From NCBI RefSeq assembly GCF_026213295.1, contig NC_079422.1, positions 2,566,573 through 2,630,572 on the forward strand: a DNA stretch of 64,000 nt. The letters run 5' to 3'. Source of the DNA: Gadus chalcogrammus (lineage: Eukaryota; Chordata; Actinopteri; Gadiformes; Gadidae). The notes beneath the pieces were generated by a model. That model saw only the letters and a list, made by a program, of their open reading frames with translations. It had not been told where the DNA came from and made no database searches. Shown here in pieces: positions 1 through 12,374 of the stretch; position 1 is the stretch's first letter; each line of letters opens with the position of its first letter. A program made the translations under genes and the position numbers.

Positions 1-380
1 GGACCACTGCCTCGGCAGCGGGGCTCAAGCGGGAGACAATCGCGGGCAACAATCCCTTTCTCCCCCATGTTCATGTATTTCAGGGAGTCAAAGCCAAAGT
101 TCCTTTCCCCCAATTCCTTCTCAGCCTTGGCTGAGATAACCCTCACTACAGTCTTGTGGTGGAAATACCAGAGACATCAAAAACCTGACGTGTTATGCAT
201 AAAACCAACAGCAGAAAGGTTATCCAAATAACACAGAAGTGTACAGCACCTGCATTACAGTGTGTGTATTCACACACACACATGTGGCGCTCGCACGGTC
301 ATAGCTGATTGGGCAAAGCAGAGAAAGGGGAGGTAACATTTCCCCTTATGACAATTTTCATTGCATCTTGTTTCACCTAG
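1..380. other. ankrd28 intronic sequence
   Basis: No exon of the ankyrin gene was found before the acceptor at 379-380. The stretch reads as intron: no frame shows ankyrin-repeat signature residues. A short (CA)n run lies near 270. The exon before the first visible one must lie left of the window. Confidence 0.6.
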
Positions 381-3300
381 AACACCGCTGCACTACGCTG
401 CCGCTAACTGTAACTACCAGTGTCTGTTTGCCCTGGTGGGCTCCGGGGCCAGCGTCAACGACCTGGACGAGAGGGGCTGCACACCGCTGCACTACGCCGC
501 CGCCTCCGACACAGACGGGAAGTAAGAACAACCTGTTGACATTTCAAGTTAATAATGCTGTGGCCTTGTTGGAGTATCCAAGTCCCATGCATGCTCCCTT
601 CCAGTTGATATAACTCTACAGTTGCATTGACTTTTGCCTTTTCTTTTACTAAAGTGTATCTCTTGTTTGAACAGGTGCCTTGAGTACTTGCTGCGAAACG
701 ATGCCAATCCAGGGATCAGGGATAATCAGGGGTACAATACGGTGCACTATGCCTCTGCATACGGACATCGCCTCTGTTTGGAGCTGGTGAGGCTTTGTGA
801 GGCTTTTATTGCATTGTCCATATGTCCCATTCCGTAGTCATGTCTAATGGTTGATCCTTTATCCTTCACAGATCGCTAGCGAAACGCCTCTAGATGTGGT
901 GAGTGTCTGTTATTGAATTACGCAAGTAACACACTAGTGTGTATTAGAGCTATAACACTTCAGTTGAGTCTTGGTCCAGTTATATGTAAATATTATATGT
1001 AAATAAATTAGAGGCTGACAATAATAGATTTTAGGGGACAATACCGATATTAGGGAGTAAAACATTCCCCATAACGATATATCGGCCGATTTTTAAAATC
1101 GAGATCTATTAGCCGTTATTTGATGTATATATCGTGGTATCCTGGGGCTGGACTAGCAATGCTTCGAGCCACAGCAACATCAAAGTAAAACCATGAGCTA
1201 AAGGGACCAATGACCTGTAGTATGGGGAGCAGCATCAACCTTCCCACAGAACATCATAATAATAATCATAATAATAATAATGCATTTTTTTATCGGCGCC
1301 TTTCTTGACACTCAAGTTCACCTTACAAAATCCGACATTCATAAGAGCAAGCAAAAAACAACAAAATAATAAAAATGTTCAAGAGGAAAGAGTGGGGTCA
1401 TTCTAGTCACAAGAATGCAACTGACTTTAAGGGATTAGGCTTGTCTGAATAGATGAGATTTGAAAGTGATAATGGAACTGGAGTGTTGGATGTCATGAGA
1501 CATAGAATTCCAGAGGTGGGGGGCTGAGCGACTGAATGCTGTTGACCCCATGGTAACCAGGCGAGCAAGATGATGTAAAACAGTAATGTGTGTGTGTGTG
1601 TTTGTCTTTTTAAATGAGAAAACCAGCAGTAATGTTTAAAATGTATTTAAATCCTGCATCTTCAACTGCCGACTAAAGGGCTGATTATGGATCACGCAAC
1701 GACATGACCACGCACTTGCTTAGACGTAGTCTTGAACCTTTATGGTTCTGTGTCGGGTTTACCTGTCACTATGCATGTCCGTGGTAAAGAGAGAACAAAT
1801 AGTTGGTCTTTGTCTGTGCATTATATTACTTTACAACTGGTCTACCACTAGAAGTTTTGATTATGGTATGGATTCTAGCAACCTGAAAGCTGAATATGAC
1901 TCAAACAATGGGCAACAAAAACAGAAGATGGGCTAGTTGGTCGTCGTTCAAATTCAAAAAGACTTTAATTGTCCCCAGGGGGCAATTGAGGGCACATAGC
2001 AGCAGCATTACAACGGACAGGGCCATGTCCAAATAAAAAACAAACAAAAACAAAAACACAGCATTGCTACCTGGCAGACAATACACACAAGCACAGGTGT
2101 CTACAAATACACACATTTATATAGATATGTATAAAATATGCAAAGTCGTTGTCTATTATGGTCATTACATTCGAAGTCTATGTGACCGAATACAAAACGT
2201 CTACACTTTTTACAGATTACTAGTGAGTAAAAAAGAAAATGTAGTAGTTAGCGGACCCATCACCTTAAACAGCTCATGTTTGGAACAAGGATGAGGATCG
2301 TTCACTAGCCCTCTGCGCTTGCCATTCTCTACCTTTATGTTGTTCTCTTCTTATCACTCAGCGTAACAATCACTGATGTTATTGATAATCTTTTTTTGTT
2401 GCTGGCTGCCTTTATAGTGCATTTGTTTAGAATAATTATATTCCAAAATATGCGAAAATCAGGCATCCTCTTTTTCATTATCCCTTTACAATCTGAACTG
2501 CGTGCGCACCAAAATCATATATTTTTTTAAAGAGATTGTTACTTTATGCTGAGGCCTTATGAATCCAGCCAGCATCTTGATGTGGTTAGAAGGTTTTGAC
2601 TTTTCTTTTTTTGTGGCTTGTTCAGTTAATGGAAACCTCAGGGACGGACATCATGAACGACTCGGATGTCAGAGCTCCCATCAGCCCGCTGCACCTCGCC
2701 GTAAGGACACCCAAAAACCCTTGAGAGAAAAGGCCTGTGATAACCAACAGATACAGTGTGAGTTCATTGTTTTGATCTCTTCCAGGCCTACCACGGCCAC
2801 CACCAGGCTATGGAGGTGCTGGTGCAGTCCCTGCTGGACCTGGATGTGAGGAACGGCCAGGGGCGCACGCCTCTGGACCTGGCCGCATTCAAGGGCCACG
2901 TGGAGTGTGTGGATGTCCTGATCAACCAGGGAGCCTCCATCCTGGTTAAGGACTACACCCTAAAGAGGACGCCCATCCACGCCGCAGGTCGCAAGACACT
3001 TCTTTTTCTTTCAGTAGCCTTGTGTCACATGAGTTGTGGAGACCTTTTTGAACAACGTTACTAACGTTACTTGTCTTCTCCACCCTCAGCCACCAACGGT
3101 CATTCAGAATGTTTGCGTTTGCTGATCGGAAATGCTGATCTTCCCAGTGCCCCTGACATTCAGGATGGGAATGGACAGTAAGTAAAGCGGTTGAACTCCA
3201 GGAACAATCTGCAGTGTTTGAAACCAGACATTTGACATTTGTTGTGATTCTCAGGACCCCTCTGATGCTGTCTGTGCTGAGCGGACACACGGACTGCGTC

Positions 3301-6014
3301 TATTCCATGTTGAATAAGGGTGCAAGTGTAGAAGCCAAAGACAAGTGGGGTCGGACAGCTCTTCACAGAGGAGTGAGTAAGACTTCATATACATTCTTTC
3401 AAATATCTGATATCAGCAAAAATGTCCCCGCCTAACCTTCTGAAGGCCTCTGATACATGAGTGGGTTGAAGGTTAATCTGCCTGTGATTGATCCCCCTGA
3501 CGGGGAAACCCCTTGTTAATTGGACCCCGACGTTTGTCAGGCGGTGACGGGACATGAGGAGTGTGTGGAGGCCCTGCTGCAGCACAGCGCCAACTTTCTG
3601 GTCCGTGACTGCAAGGGGCGGACCCCCATGCACCTGGCCGCAGCCTGTGGACACATCGGTGTGCTGGGGGGCCTGCTGCACGCCGCCCAGTCTGTAGAGA
3701 AACTTCCTGTCCTCACAGACAACAAGGGCTACACCCCTTTGCACTGGGCCTGTTACAACGGTACGCAGCATCTTTCACACTGATTGGTTAACCTGTTTTT
3801 TATCGCAGCTTACCTTGTTTTATGTGCTTGACTGAATAATCTAAATCCTACTAACTGGTTCCTACTCACTTTTCTACAGCTACACTGCACTCTGTCAAGT
3901 TTTCTTTTACAACTTGCTGTGGCTCATTTTGTAGTTACTGTAATGGTTTTCACATTCCCGAATTGTTCTCAGCCTCACAAGCCGCTTTTGAAAAACGCAT
4001 CTGCTTAATTTCATAAATGTAAATGATGTACCCCGACAAATCTTTACTTGGAAGATTCGAATGATGTCACAACCATGCCCCATGTGTTTAAATGCCCTCA
4101 ATACCTCAGGTCACGACACATGCGTGGAGTTACTGCTGGAACAGGAGGTGTTTCACAAGACAGAGGGCAACTTGTTCAGTCCCCTCCACTGTGCTGTGTA
4201 AGAGCCTTCCATCCTCCTCCTCATCACAGCTTAAGGGAAGGGACATGAGTGTGCCGTTTGAATCTTGATTATGCTGATATTAATGTTTTATTTTTTTCTT
4301 GTTCAGTATCCATGACAACGAAGGAGCTGCAGAGATGCTAATAGACACAATTGGGCCAGGAATTGTGAATGCAGCAGACACCAAAAACAGGTACGCTATT
4401 AATCATCTTGCCTTAGCATTGCAGTTCTGTGCTGGAAACGTTCATTTTTGCATCAATTGAACTAGAGCAATTGATGGTTTTGTGTTGGACAGGACGCCAC
4501 TGCACGCAGCCGCCTTCACGGACCACGTGGAGTGTCTCCAGCTGCTGCTCAGCCACAACGCACAGGTCAACAGCACCGACTCCACTGGGAAGACCTCGCT
4601 CATGATGGCAGCAGAGAATGGCCAGACCAATGCTGTCGGTACGGCCACCCCCCTCCAAACCAACCATATGCAATATATCAAGTCATTATATTGCTATGTA
4701 AATTATCTACGAAAGCCCTTTCAACGTGTATGGAAAATGTATTCTCGTTTATGTTCTTGCACAGAGCTGTTGGTTAGCAGCGCAAAAGCGGATCTCACGT
4801 TGCAGGACGCGGTGAAGAATACTGCGCTTCATCTAGCCTGCAGTAAGGTCTGTACTGCCACAACATTATGCTGGTCTTAGATTTTTAGGGACATTATTCT
4901 TTGTATAGTATTAAATTCCTATCAACATATTTATCTCTATCCTTTTTAGGGACATGAAACCAGTGCCTTGTTGATATTGGAGAAGGCTACAGACAGAAAC
5001 CTCATCAATGCGACAAACTCAGCCTTACAAACGTATGTTTTGCATCTCCTGATGCATCAATCGGCTCTGTGGCTATGAATGCTTTTAATTCATGTCCTCT
5101 GAGGCTGTAGATGAATGTCTATACAGAACTGATCAATGATTATTATTGTCATTATTTAATCTCTGAAGGCCTCTTCATGTGGCTGCAAAGAACGGTCTCA
5201 CAGTGGTGGTCCAAGAGCTGTTGGCAAAGGGAGCCAGTGTGCTGGCCGTTGATGAGAATGGTGAGCTCCTGGATTCAACTTCCTCCACTTATTCTACATG
5301 GTTACTATTCAAAACGGACATCCCCATTTTCAATTAATCTTCTAGTGCCAGGGCTAGTACTTATTAATTAATAAGTACAAATGGGTGGTGAACAAACTCC
5401 ATTGAAATAGCTATCAAATCATGAGAAATTTTGTAAAACAACTAAGATATTGTTTTGTGAAACCCACCTGTTATAGGCTATGAATGATACACTTTTTAAT
5501 CTATAATGTATCACAATTTGATGTTTTTAATTTTGTTACACTAATAAACCTTAGAAATGTCACTTTAGTTCACTGTAATGAACCTTATTGGAAAAGTATA
5601 AAATTGGATTTGCGTAGTGTTATTCATATTGTAATAAAGCCATATATTGGGATAATGGTGATATGAGAAGTGCTTACCACTCATAAAGTAACCAACTTCT
5701 CTTCCCCTTGTCTGTGGTCATCTGCAGGTTACACCCCAGCCTTGGCGTGCGCCCCCAACAAGGATGTGGCCGACTGCCTTGCTCTCATCCTGGCTACCAT
5801 GATGCCTGTGTTCCCCTGCACCCAGGCCCCAAGCCTGCCCTTCAGTGCAATCAACCACTACACCACGACCAGCCCCTCCAAGAGCATCACCTTCGACAGC
5901 CTGCCGGCGCTGCAGGACGAGCACAGCTCCTACTGCAGCTTTAACAACATCAGCCACCACGACGGCTCCTACAAGGACGAGGAGCTCAACGACTCCGACT
6001 CCGAGACCTACTGA
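381..6014 (+). CDS. ankrd28: Ankyrin repeat domain 28 (PP6 regulatory ankyrin subunit A), 3' half, 15 exons
   Basis: Product: scaffold subunit of protein phosphatase 6, made almost wholly of ankyrin repeats. Exons read with GT-AG borders: 381-521, 675-786, 872-898, 2626-2700, 2786-2987, 3090-3177, 3255-3372, 3541-3760, 4110-4197, 4307-4390, 4493-4638, 4765-4847, 4950-5032, 5169-5260, 5728-6014. All phases agree and give about 614 codons with no stop; the first base completes a codon from an exon outside the window. Ankyrin signatures ([37 protein letters not shown]) repeat about every 33 residues. The last exon leaves the repeats and ends [15 protein letters not shown] (here [11 protein letters not shown]), which from memory of the family fits ANKRD28 better than ANKRD44 or ANKRD52. 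The 2786-2987 exon uses a slightly unusual donor (gtcgca). Whether this is the a or b duplicate of teleosts cannot be told. Confidence 0.93.
872..898 (+). other. ankrd28: 27-nt microexon of ankrd28
   Basis: Exactly nine codons (IASETPLDV) between an AG acceptor at 870-871 and a GTGAGT donor at 899. The flanking exons are both in phase 0, so the microexon could be skipped without a frameshift. The peptide matches the known protein, so it is a real constitutive or alternative exon. Confidence 0.85.
899..2625. other. Large ankrd28 intron with repeat fragments
   Basis: A 1.7 kb intron between the microexon and the exon at 2626. About 1010-1150 is a cis-palindromic piece rich in ATCGGCCGAT-like words, typical of degraded DNA transposon ends. 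About 1255-1570 begins with (ATA)n and reads GCGCCTTTC...GAGGTGGGGGGCTGAGCGACTG, a widespread fish interspersed repeat (family name uncertain). No coding exon was found here. Confidence 0.55.
1941..2062 (-). mobile_element. 3' tail fragment of an L2/CR1-type LINE
   Basis: Read on the minus strand it ends GGGGACAATTAAAGTCTTTT followed by a GAATTTGAA stretch. This is the kind of 3' terminus seen in fish L2/CR1-like LINEs and resembles the tail of the L2-like element ending near 29780 in this window. No coding part is left. Confidence 0.5.
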
Positions 6015-6389
6015 GGGACCAGGAGCAGGACGCACCCCCCCCACTCTTATACACCACGCGTACACGTACAGAAACACACACGCTGTGTCTTAAAAATCAC
6101 CACTCCAGCTTGGACAGAGAACGAACAGACGAGCCAAACAGGAGCCTTAAGTGTCCCCTCAGAGACAGACGGAGGGGGAGATATGGCGATCAAGCGAGAG
6201 GGGGGGGTAGAGATGTTTCATACGTCCCAAACCCCCCCCCCCCCCTGACCTCATTCAGCACAAGGTGTCTTTCACAGCAGATTGTGGACTGGAACAGTGA
6301 ACTGCTGCCCCAGCAGCCCACCGAGACCTTCAGCGCTATTTACTGACTGCGTTGACCGGGTGTTCAGCTTATCTTTACATGGCAATAAA
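6015..6389 (+). other. ankrd28: ankrd28 3' UTR with first poly(A) signal
   Basis: Follows the TGA at 6012-6014. It has a C homopolymer near 6230-6245 and an AATAAA at 6384-6389. Further AATAAA words near 6743 and 7270 could serve longer isoforms. Confidence 0.65.
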
Positions 6390-7460
6390 CAAAAGAGTTG
6401 AAGAGGGAGTGTAGCACTGAGTAGAAAACTGAGAGGGACCAAACAAAATGTTGATACATTTTGAAGCCGGTTTTAACTGTGTAAATTGGGCTTGGACATT
6501 GATGGGGTTATTCGGATACATAAATTGAAGGCCACATTTCAAATTGTCAAAGCGATAAGCGGCTGAACAGGGCATACTACAGGAGGCCGGGGGGGGGGAT
6601 GACTTATTTTAAACACCAGAGTTTTAATGTACCCATTTTAATTTCTTTAAACTCCTAGCCTCAAGGAACATAGTATTGGTTAAACAAAGTAATTATAAAA
6701 ATGAGATGTGCAAGAAGGTTGTTTCTAAGTTGATCATGTGATGAATAAATTATTTGTGTTCTATAAGTTCTATTTATGTCATTTTGTGCCTTCATTTTTT
6801 GCTAAAACCAATGGCTGGGTTTGTAGGGGCAGTTGTGACAGAAATCAATGACGTACAGAACCTAGGTAAGTGGTGTATTTGTTCTTAAAGCACTGACACA
6901 ATACTAAGGGTGTCGTTATGGCATGCCTTGCTTTCTGAAGATAAACACTGTAAACCAATGGTAGAACAGCATTTGTATATCTTCTCTTCGACATATGTTA
7001 ATCGATGTACTGGACAGGTTTTGCTTGTTCTAACAAAAAATAACAAGCATCTGATATTATAGACTATTAAAAACTTCTGTTTGATCCTTTGAAGATTCAT
7101 TTGAACTGGAAATCTGCTCCGATCTATTTGCTAGTTTCATCTAAATATAAGAAATTATTTTCCAAGCTTTTCTTAAAAGATTAAACGAGCATGTTCATAA
7201 AACAATGACTGTGAATTCAATGCTCCAATGAATTATTTTGAGTACCTGAGATTGCTGTCTATTTTGAGTAATAAATGCATAATGATATTTAACAAGAAAC
7301 TCATTGATTTTTTTTTTCTGAATATTAAAACCTTTAGTCTAGACAAAAAGAAAGTCTCTTGGTTGTTTACATTTTTGCTAATTAATTAAACTTGTATACC
7401 TCAATTCCATGACATCTATGTGGCTGATATCAAATATAGTTTTCAGTTCTATAATAAAAA
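6390..7460. other. AT-rich intergenic sequence or extended 3' UTR
   Basis: No convincing ORF, RNA gene or repeat boundary was seen. It is AT-rich, has a poly-G run near 6590, and several AATAAA words that could extend the ankrd28 transcript. Confidence 0.5.
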
Positions 7461-8850
7461 CTAGAACTGCAAGCAGTTATCCAGGGGTCCAAGCGATGTG
7501 CATTTCGCCGGCACAACGCGAAGCATGTATTCAAAACGCTACCGTGAACAACCTGTGGATATAAAGGTTTTGACTGAGAGGTTTGGTGTGGGAGTTTCGG
7601 CCCCAAACGCGTTTTCCGCTACCGTTTCGTCGTCGACGGTTGGATCAAAACGGTTTTACTGATTTGCAACGCGAAACATACATTCAAAATGCAACCGTTT
7701 CGTCAACGATGGTCGGATAAAAATAGTTTTGCTTTTGATAAAAATAGAGTCTTGTCGTGTGCGTCTGAAGGTTTCGTGTACAAAGTTTGGTGTCAATTGG
7801 GCAAGAAATGTGGGAGGAGTAGCAAAAAGTCAGTTAAGCTGTTTTCGCGATTTTGCAAAAAAAACGCAGACGCAAATGGGCACCAACAGATGCAGCTGAC
7901 TCCAGTGAATCTTTCCGTATAACGTTTTTGACTGTGGGAGGTTCGTAGTGGGAGTTATAGCCCAAAACGCGTTTTCAGAACATTCCATTGGCCAATTAAT
8001 TTAGGAGATATACAATGTCGTCGTTTTTGGCGCCGCCTTGTGGTGTAATTTTCTGAAGAGAATTTTCCTTTTCCAAATAACTCCCGCCCACATTAATAAT
8101 TCTTGGCCATATTTTCTATATAGACTCGGGTTTGCCCCTTGACGGTTTCCCTTGAGTTTGAAGAAAATTCCTTTAGCCAATTAGAAGATATACAATTTCC
8201 TCGTTTATTGCGCCCCCTAATGGCTAAATTTTCCAATTTTTTTATCGAACGACATTAAGTTTAGCACCAACATGTGTGTAAAATTTGGACTCGATCCGAT
8301 TTCTAATTTTGGTATTTTTTGAAATTTTGCGTTTCGACGTAAAACTTAGCTAATAAACAAATATTCAAAATGCTACCGTTTCGTTGTCGAAGTTCGGATC
8401 AAAAAACTGTCCGACGATTTCTTTGCGTGTGCGTCTGAAGATGTTGTGTGCAAAGTTTGGTGTTGATTGGTCAAGAAATGTGGGAGGAGTAGCGAAAAAA
8501 CAGTTTTGCGGTTTTCGCGATTTTGCGAAAAATATTCATTGACGCAAATGGGCGTGGCCTAGGCCAAAAGATGCAACAGACTCCAGTGCATATGTGGGTA
8601 CAAGTTTTTGACTGTATGAGGTTCGGTGTGGGAGTTATAGCCCCAAACGCGTATTCCTTGGTATAGCGCCACCTAGTGGCCGGCATGTCTGGATTTGGTT
8701 ATCTGAGTAGCGGTGCCGGACCTGGTTCTAGTCATGTAATTGGCGCGTGTGCACCATTTACGGTTTGGGCTGTAGTCCCACTTTCAAGGCGTGAAGTATA
8801 ATAATCCTTACAAAAACAATAGGGATCCAACCTGTTGGCTTGGACCCCTA
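7461..8850 (+). repeat. Fish interspersed repeat, copy 1 (head CTAGAACTGCAAGCAGTTAT)
   Basis: Starts CTAGAACTGCAAGCAGTTAT, then AGGGGTCCAAG, and ends CTTGGACCCCTA. The 11-mer near the head is the reverse complement of the 11-mer at the tail. An inner module (GAAATGTGGGAGGAGTAG ... GTGGGAGTTATAGCCC) occurs twice in this copy, near 7806-7970 and 8474-8650, so the copy has an internal duplication. Noncoding. The superfamily is not recognised. Confidence 0.7.
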
Positions 8851-9713
8851 ACTAGAACTGCAAGCAGTTATGCAGGGGTCCAAGAAATGTGCATTTCGCC
8901 GGCACAATGCGAAGCCTGTGTTCAAAACGCTACCGTGAACCTGTGGATATGAAGGTTTTAGCTGAACATTCCTTTGGCTAATTAGGAGATAAACAATTTC
9001 CTCGTTTATGGCGGCCCCTAATGGCGAAATTTTGTAGAAGACATACAATTTCCTTGTTTATTGCGCCCCCGAATAGCGAAATTTTCCGAATTACTTATCG
9101 AACGACATTAAGGGTAGCACCAACATGCGTGTTAAATTTGGAATGTGTAATTTTGGGTTTTTGGGGATTTTTGATTTTCCAAGTGTAACGTAGCTAATAA
9201 ACAAACATTCAAAACGCTACCGTTCCGTCATCGACGGTCGAGTCAAAATCGTTTTTGACGATTTATTTTCGTGTGTGTCTGAAGATGTCGTGTGCAAAGT
9301 TTGGTGTCGATTGGTCAAAAAATGTGGGAGGAGTAGGGAAAAGGCAGTTTAGCGGTTTTCGCGACTTTGCGAAAAAAAATTATTGACGCAAATGGGCGTG
9401 GCCTATGCCAAAAGATGCAGCAGACTCCAGTGCATCTGTGTGTATAACGGACTGTGGGACTGTGGGACTGTGGGAGGTTCGGTGTGGGAGTTATAGCCCC
9501 AAACGCGTTTTCCTTGGTATAGCGCCACCTAGTGACCGGCAGGTCTGGATTTTGTCGTCTGCGTAGTCCTCACAGACCTGGATCTAGTCAAGCAATTGGC
9601 GTGTCTGCACCATTTACGGTTTGGGCTGAGGTACCACTTTCTTGGTAGGAAGTATAATAAGAAAAATCCTTACAAAAACAATAGGGATCCAACCTGTTGG
9701 CTTGGACCCCTAA
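8851..9713 (+). repeat. Same repeat family, copy 2 (head to tail with copy 1)
   Basis: Begins ACTAGAACTGCAAGCAGTTA directly after the tail of copy 1 and ends CTTGGACCCCTAA. It has one inner module (near 9323-9495) and so is shorter than copy 1. Confidence 0.7.
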
Positions 9714-9865
9714 TAAACACTACAAAAACAATAGGGATCCAACCTGTTGGCTTGGACCCCTAAAAAGAATCCTTACAAAAACAATAGGGATCCAACCTGT
9801 TGGCTTGGACCCCTAAAAATAATCCTTACAAAAACAATAGGGATCCAACCTGTTGGCTTGGACCC

Positions 9866-9869
<4 letters not shown>
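9714..9869 (+). repeat. Three extra tandem copies of the repeat tail
   Basis: The segment TACAAAAACAATAGGGATCC ... CTTGGACCCCTAA recurs three more times after copy 2 (tail ends near 9763, 9814 and 9869), spaced about 50-54 bp. Only the tail is amplified, not the head or body. Confidence 0.8.
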
Positions 9870-10512
<643 letters not shown>

Positions 10513-10582
10513 AAATCAATAGTTACGGCATCACCGTTGATAGACATTGATTTCCTTTCGTCTATATCCGACGGTGAGGGAT

Positions 10583-10690
10583 TAACATGAATGTCTATCT
10601 GATTGACCCCCGCGTTGAAAAACGACGCAAAAGGTATAACATGAATGTCTATCTGAAGGACCCCCGCGTTGAAAAACGACGAAAAAGGTA
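10583..10690. repeat. Two tandem 54-bp units
   Basis: TAACATGAATGTCTATCTGA followed by a GACCCCCGCGTTGAAAAACG part occurs at 10583 and again at 10637, giving a 54 bp period with few changes. The surrounding 10513-10842 has no gene and no other structure that I recognise. Confidence 0.8.
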
Positions 10691-10842
10691 CCAATTTTTC
10701 GTCGGAAATTGGCGCCAGGGATCCATGGCCATGCGTCACACATTTGACGAGTAGGGAGTGAGACTGTGTTGGCTGAATCGCAATCGTGTCAAGATAAATC
10801 AGATTGGCCAATACTCACTAAAGAGAAATTCAATCATTTTAA

Positions 10843-11002
10843 TTGAAAAAAAATTATCCCTCTCTGGTGAACAGAATGTTGCAGCAGGCAAAAAAAAAGT
10901 ATTTTTTTTTAATTCCGATTATTAATTTATCTGCATCGAGACAGAATCGTTCTAGCGAGAATCGTGATGCATCGAAAAATCGATTATTTTTCCCACCCCT
11001 AG
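10843..11002 (-). mobile_element. hAT transposon end fragment
   Basis: Read on the minus strand it starts CTAGGGGTGGGAAAAATAAT and continues with CGATTTTTCGATGCATCACG, a typical terminal region of fish hAT MITEs. The other end was not found; the L2-like element begins right after it. Confidence 0.55.
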
Positions 11003-12360
11003 TGTCCATCCTTCTGATTCCAGCGTACAACCCCATCACCACTAGGACAGTCAGAACCTGGCCAGCAGACTCCACGCCACTGCAAATCAGTCTCCATGAC
11101 ACCAGATGGGAGGAATACGAGCATGAGGACCTGGAACGGTTCACATCAACGGTCCTCCAACACGTCAGGAACTGTGCAGACTCGTTCACCATGGACAAGC
11201 GTGTCAGGGTTTATCCCAACACAAAGCCCTGGATGAACACAAAGGTGCTGCAGCTGCTCAGGGAGAGAGACTCCGCTTTCAGGTCAAAGGACAAGGCCCT
11301 CTATAACATCGCCTGGGCCAACCTGAACCGAGGCATCAAAGAGGCCAAGGCGGAGTACAAGGGCAAGATCGAAGACTGCTTCCGGAGCAACGACTCGAGG
11401 CGGGTGTGGCAGGGGGTCCAGCACATTCAGAGCCAACAGGCTTTCCGCCGACGGGGATAACACAACTGGTGGAAGAGCTGAACTCCTTCTATGCACGGTT
11501 CGAGATGGGGCCGGGGGGGAAGCGACATCACAACCCCCACACCCACCTGCCCCCAGCAGACTCACCCTCACAGAACACGAGGTGAGACGCACGCTGAAGG
11601 CGGTGAACCCCAGAAAAGCAGCAGGGCCGGACGGCGTTCCGGGACGGGTGCTGAGGGACTGTGCTGACCAGCTGACCGGGGTCCTCACCAAGATCTTTAA
11701 TCGGTCCCTGTCCCAGGCCATTGTCCCACCCTGCCTGAAAACCTCTACAATCATCCCGGTCCGAAAGAAAAGCACTGTGAGCTGCCTCAACGACTACCGC
11801 CCGGTGGCACTCACACCCATCACCATGAAGTGCTTTGAGAAGCAAGTCCGTAGTCACATCATCTCATCCATGCCGCCCAGACTAGACCCACACCAGTTTG
11901 TCTACCGAGCCAACAGGTCCACAGAAGACGCCATCGCGACGGCTATCCACTCCACCCTGTCCCACCTGGAGGAGAGGAGTAGCTACATCAGAATGCTCTT
12001 CGTGGATTTCAGCTCGGCGTTCAACACCATACTTCCGGACAGGCTGGTGTTTAAACTGACAAACCTGGGACTACCACTCAACACCTGCACCTGGATTAAG
12101 GACTTCCTGTCTGACCGCCCCCAGAGGGTGGGGGTAGGCTCCCACACCTCCACAGCCCTCAGACTCAGCACCACGTCCCCTAAGGGCTGCGTGTTGAGCC
12201 CCCTGCTCTACTCCCACTATACTCACGACTTTATCCCCGTTCACCCCAGCAATGACATCATAAAGTATGCCGACGACACCACCGTGGTGGGCCGCATCTT
12301 GGGGGGAGACGAGACTGCATTCCGGGACGAGGTGGAGCAGCTGAGCAAGCAGTGCAAGGC
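11003..12360 (+). pseudogene. L2-like LINE reverse transcriptase, 5' portion (split by GypA)
   Basis: Jockey-superfamily (L2/CR1-like) ORF2 remains, 5'-truncated: the endonuclease is absent. The first frame (to about 11458) carries the linker (RTWPADSTPLQ ... NTKPWMNTKVLQLLRERDSAF ... [11 protein letters not shown]). After frameshifts, RT motifs follow from 11582: [41 protein letters not shown], and the YADD box (KYADDTTVV). The reading is cut at 12360 after KQCKA by the GypA insertion. The next residues (ANNLLLKQ) are found in frame at 28836, so both halves are one element. Inactive through frameshifts and splitting. Confidence 0.85.
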
Positions 12361-12374
12361 TGTAGCGGGATAAT

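Noticed and set aside
10705..10730. ATTGGCGCCAGGGATCC, resembling a retroviral primer-binding site
   Set aside because: No LTR precedes it and no element follows in register; chance similarity is likely.
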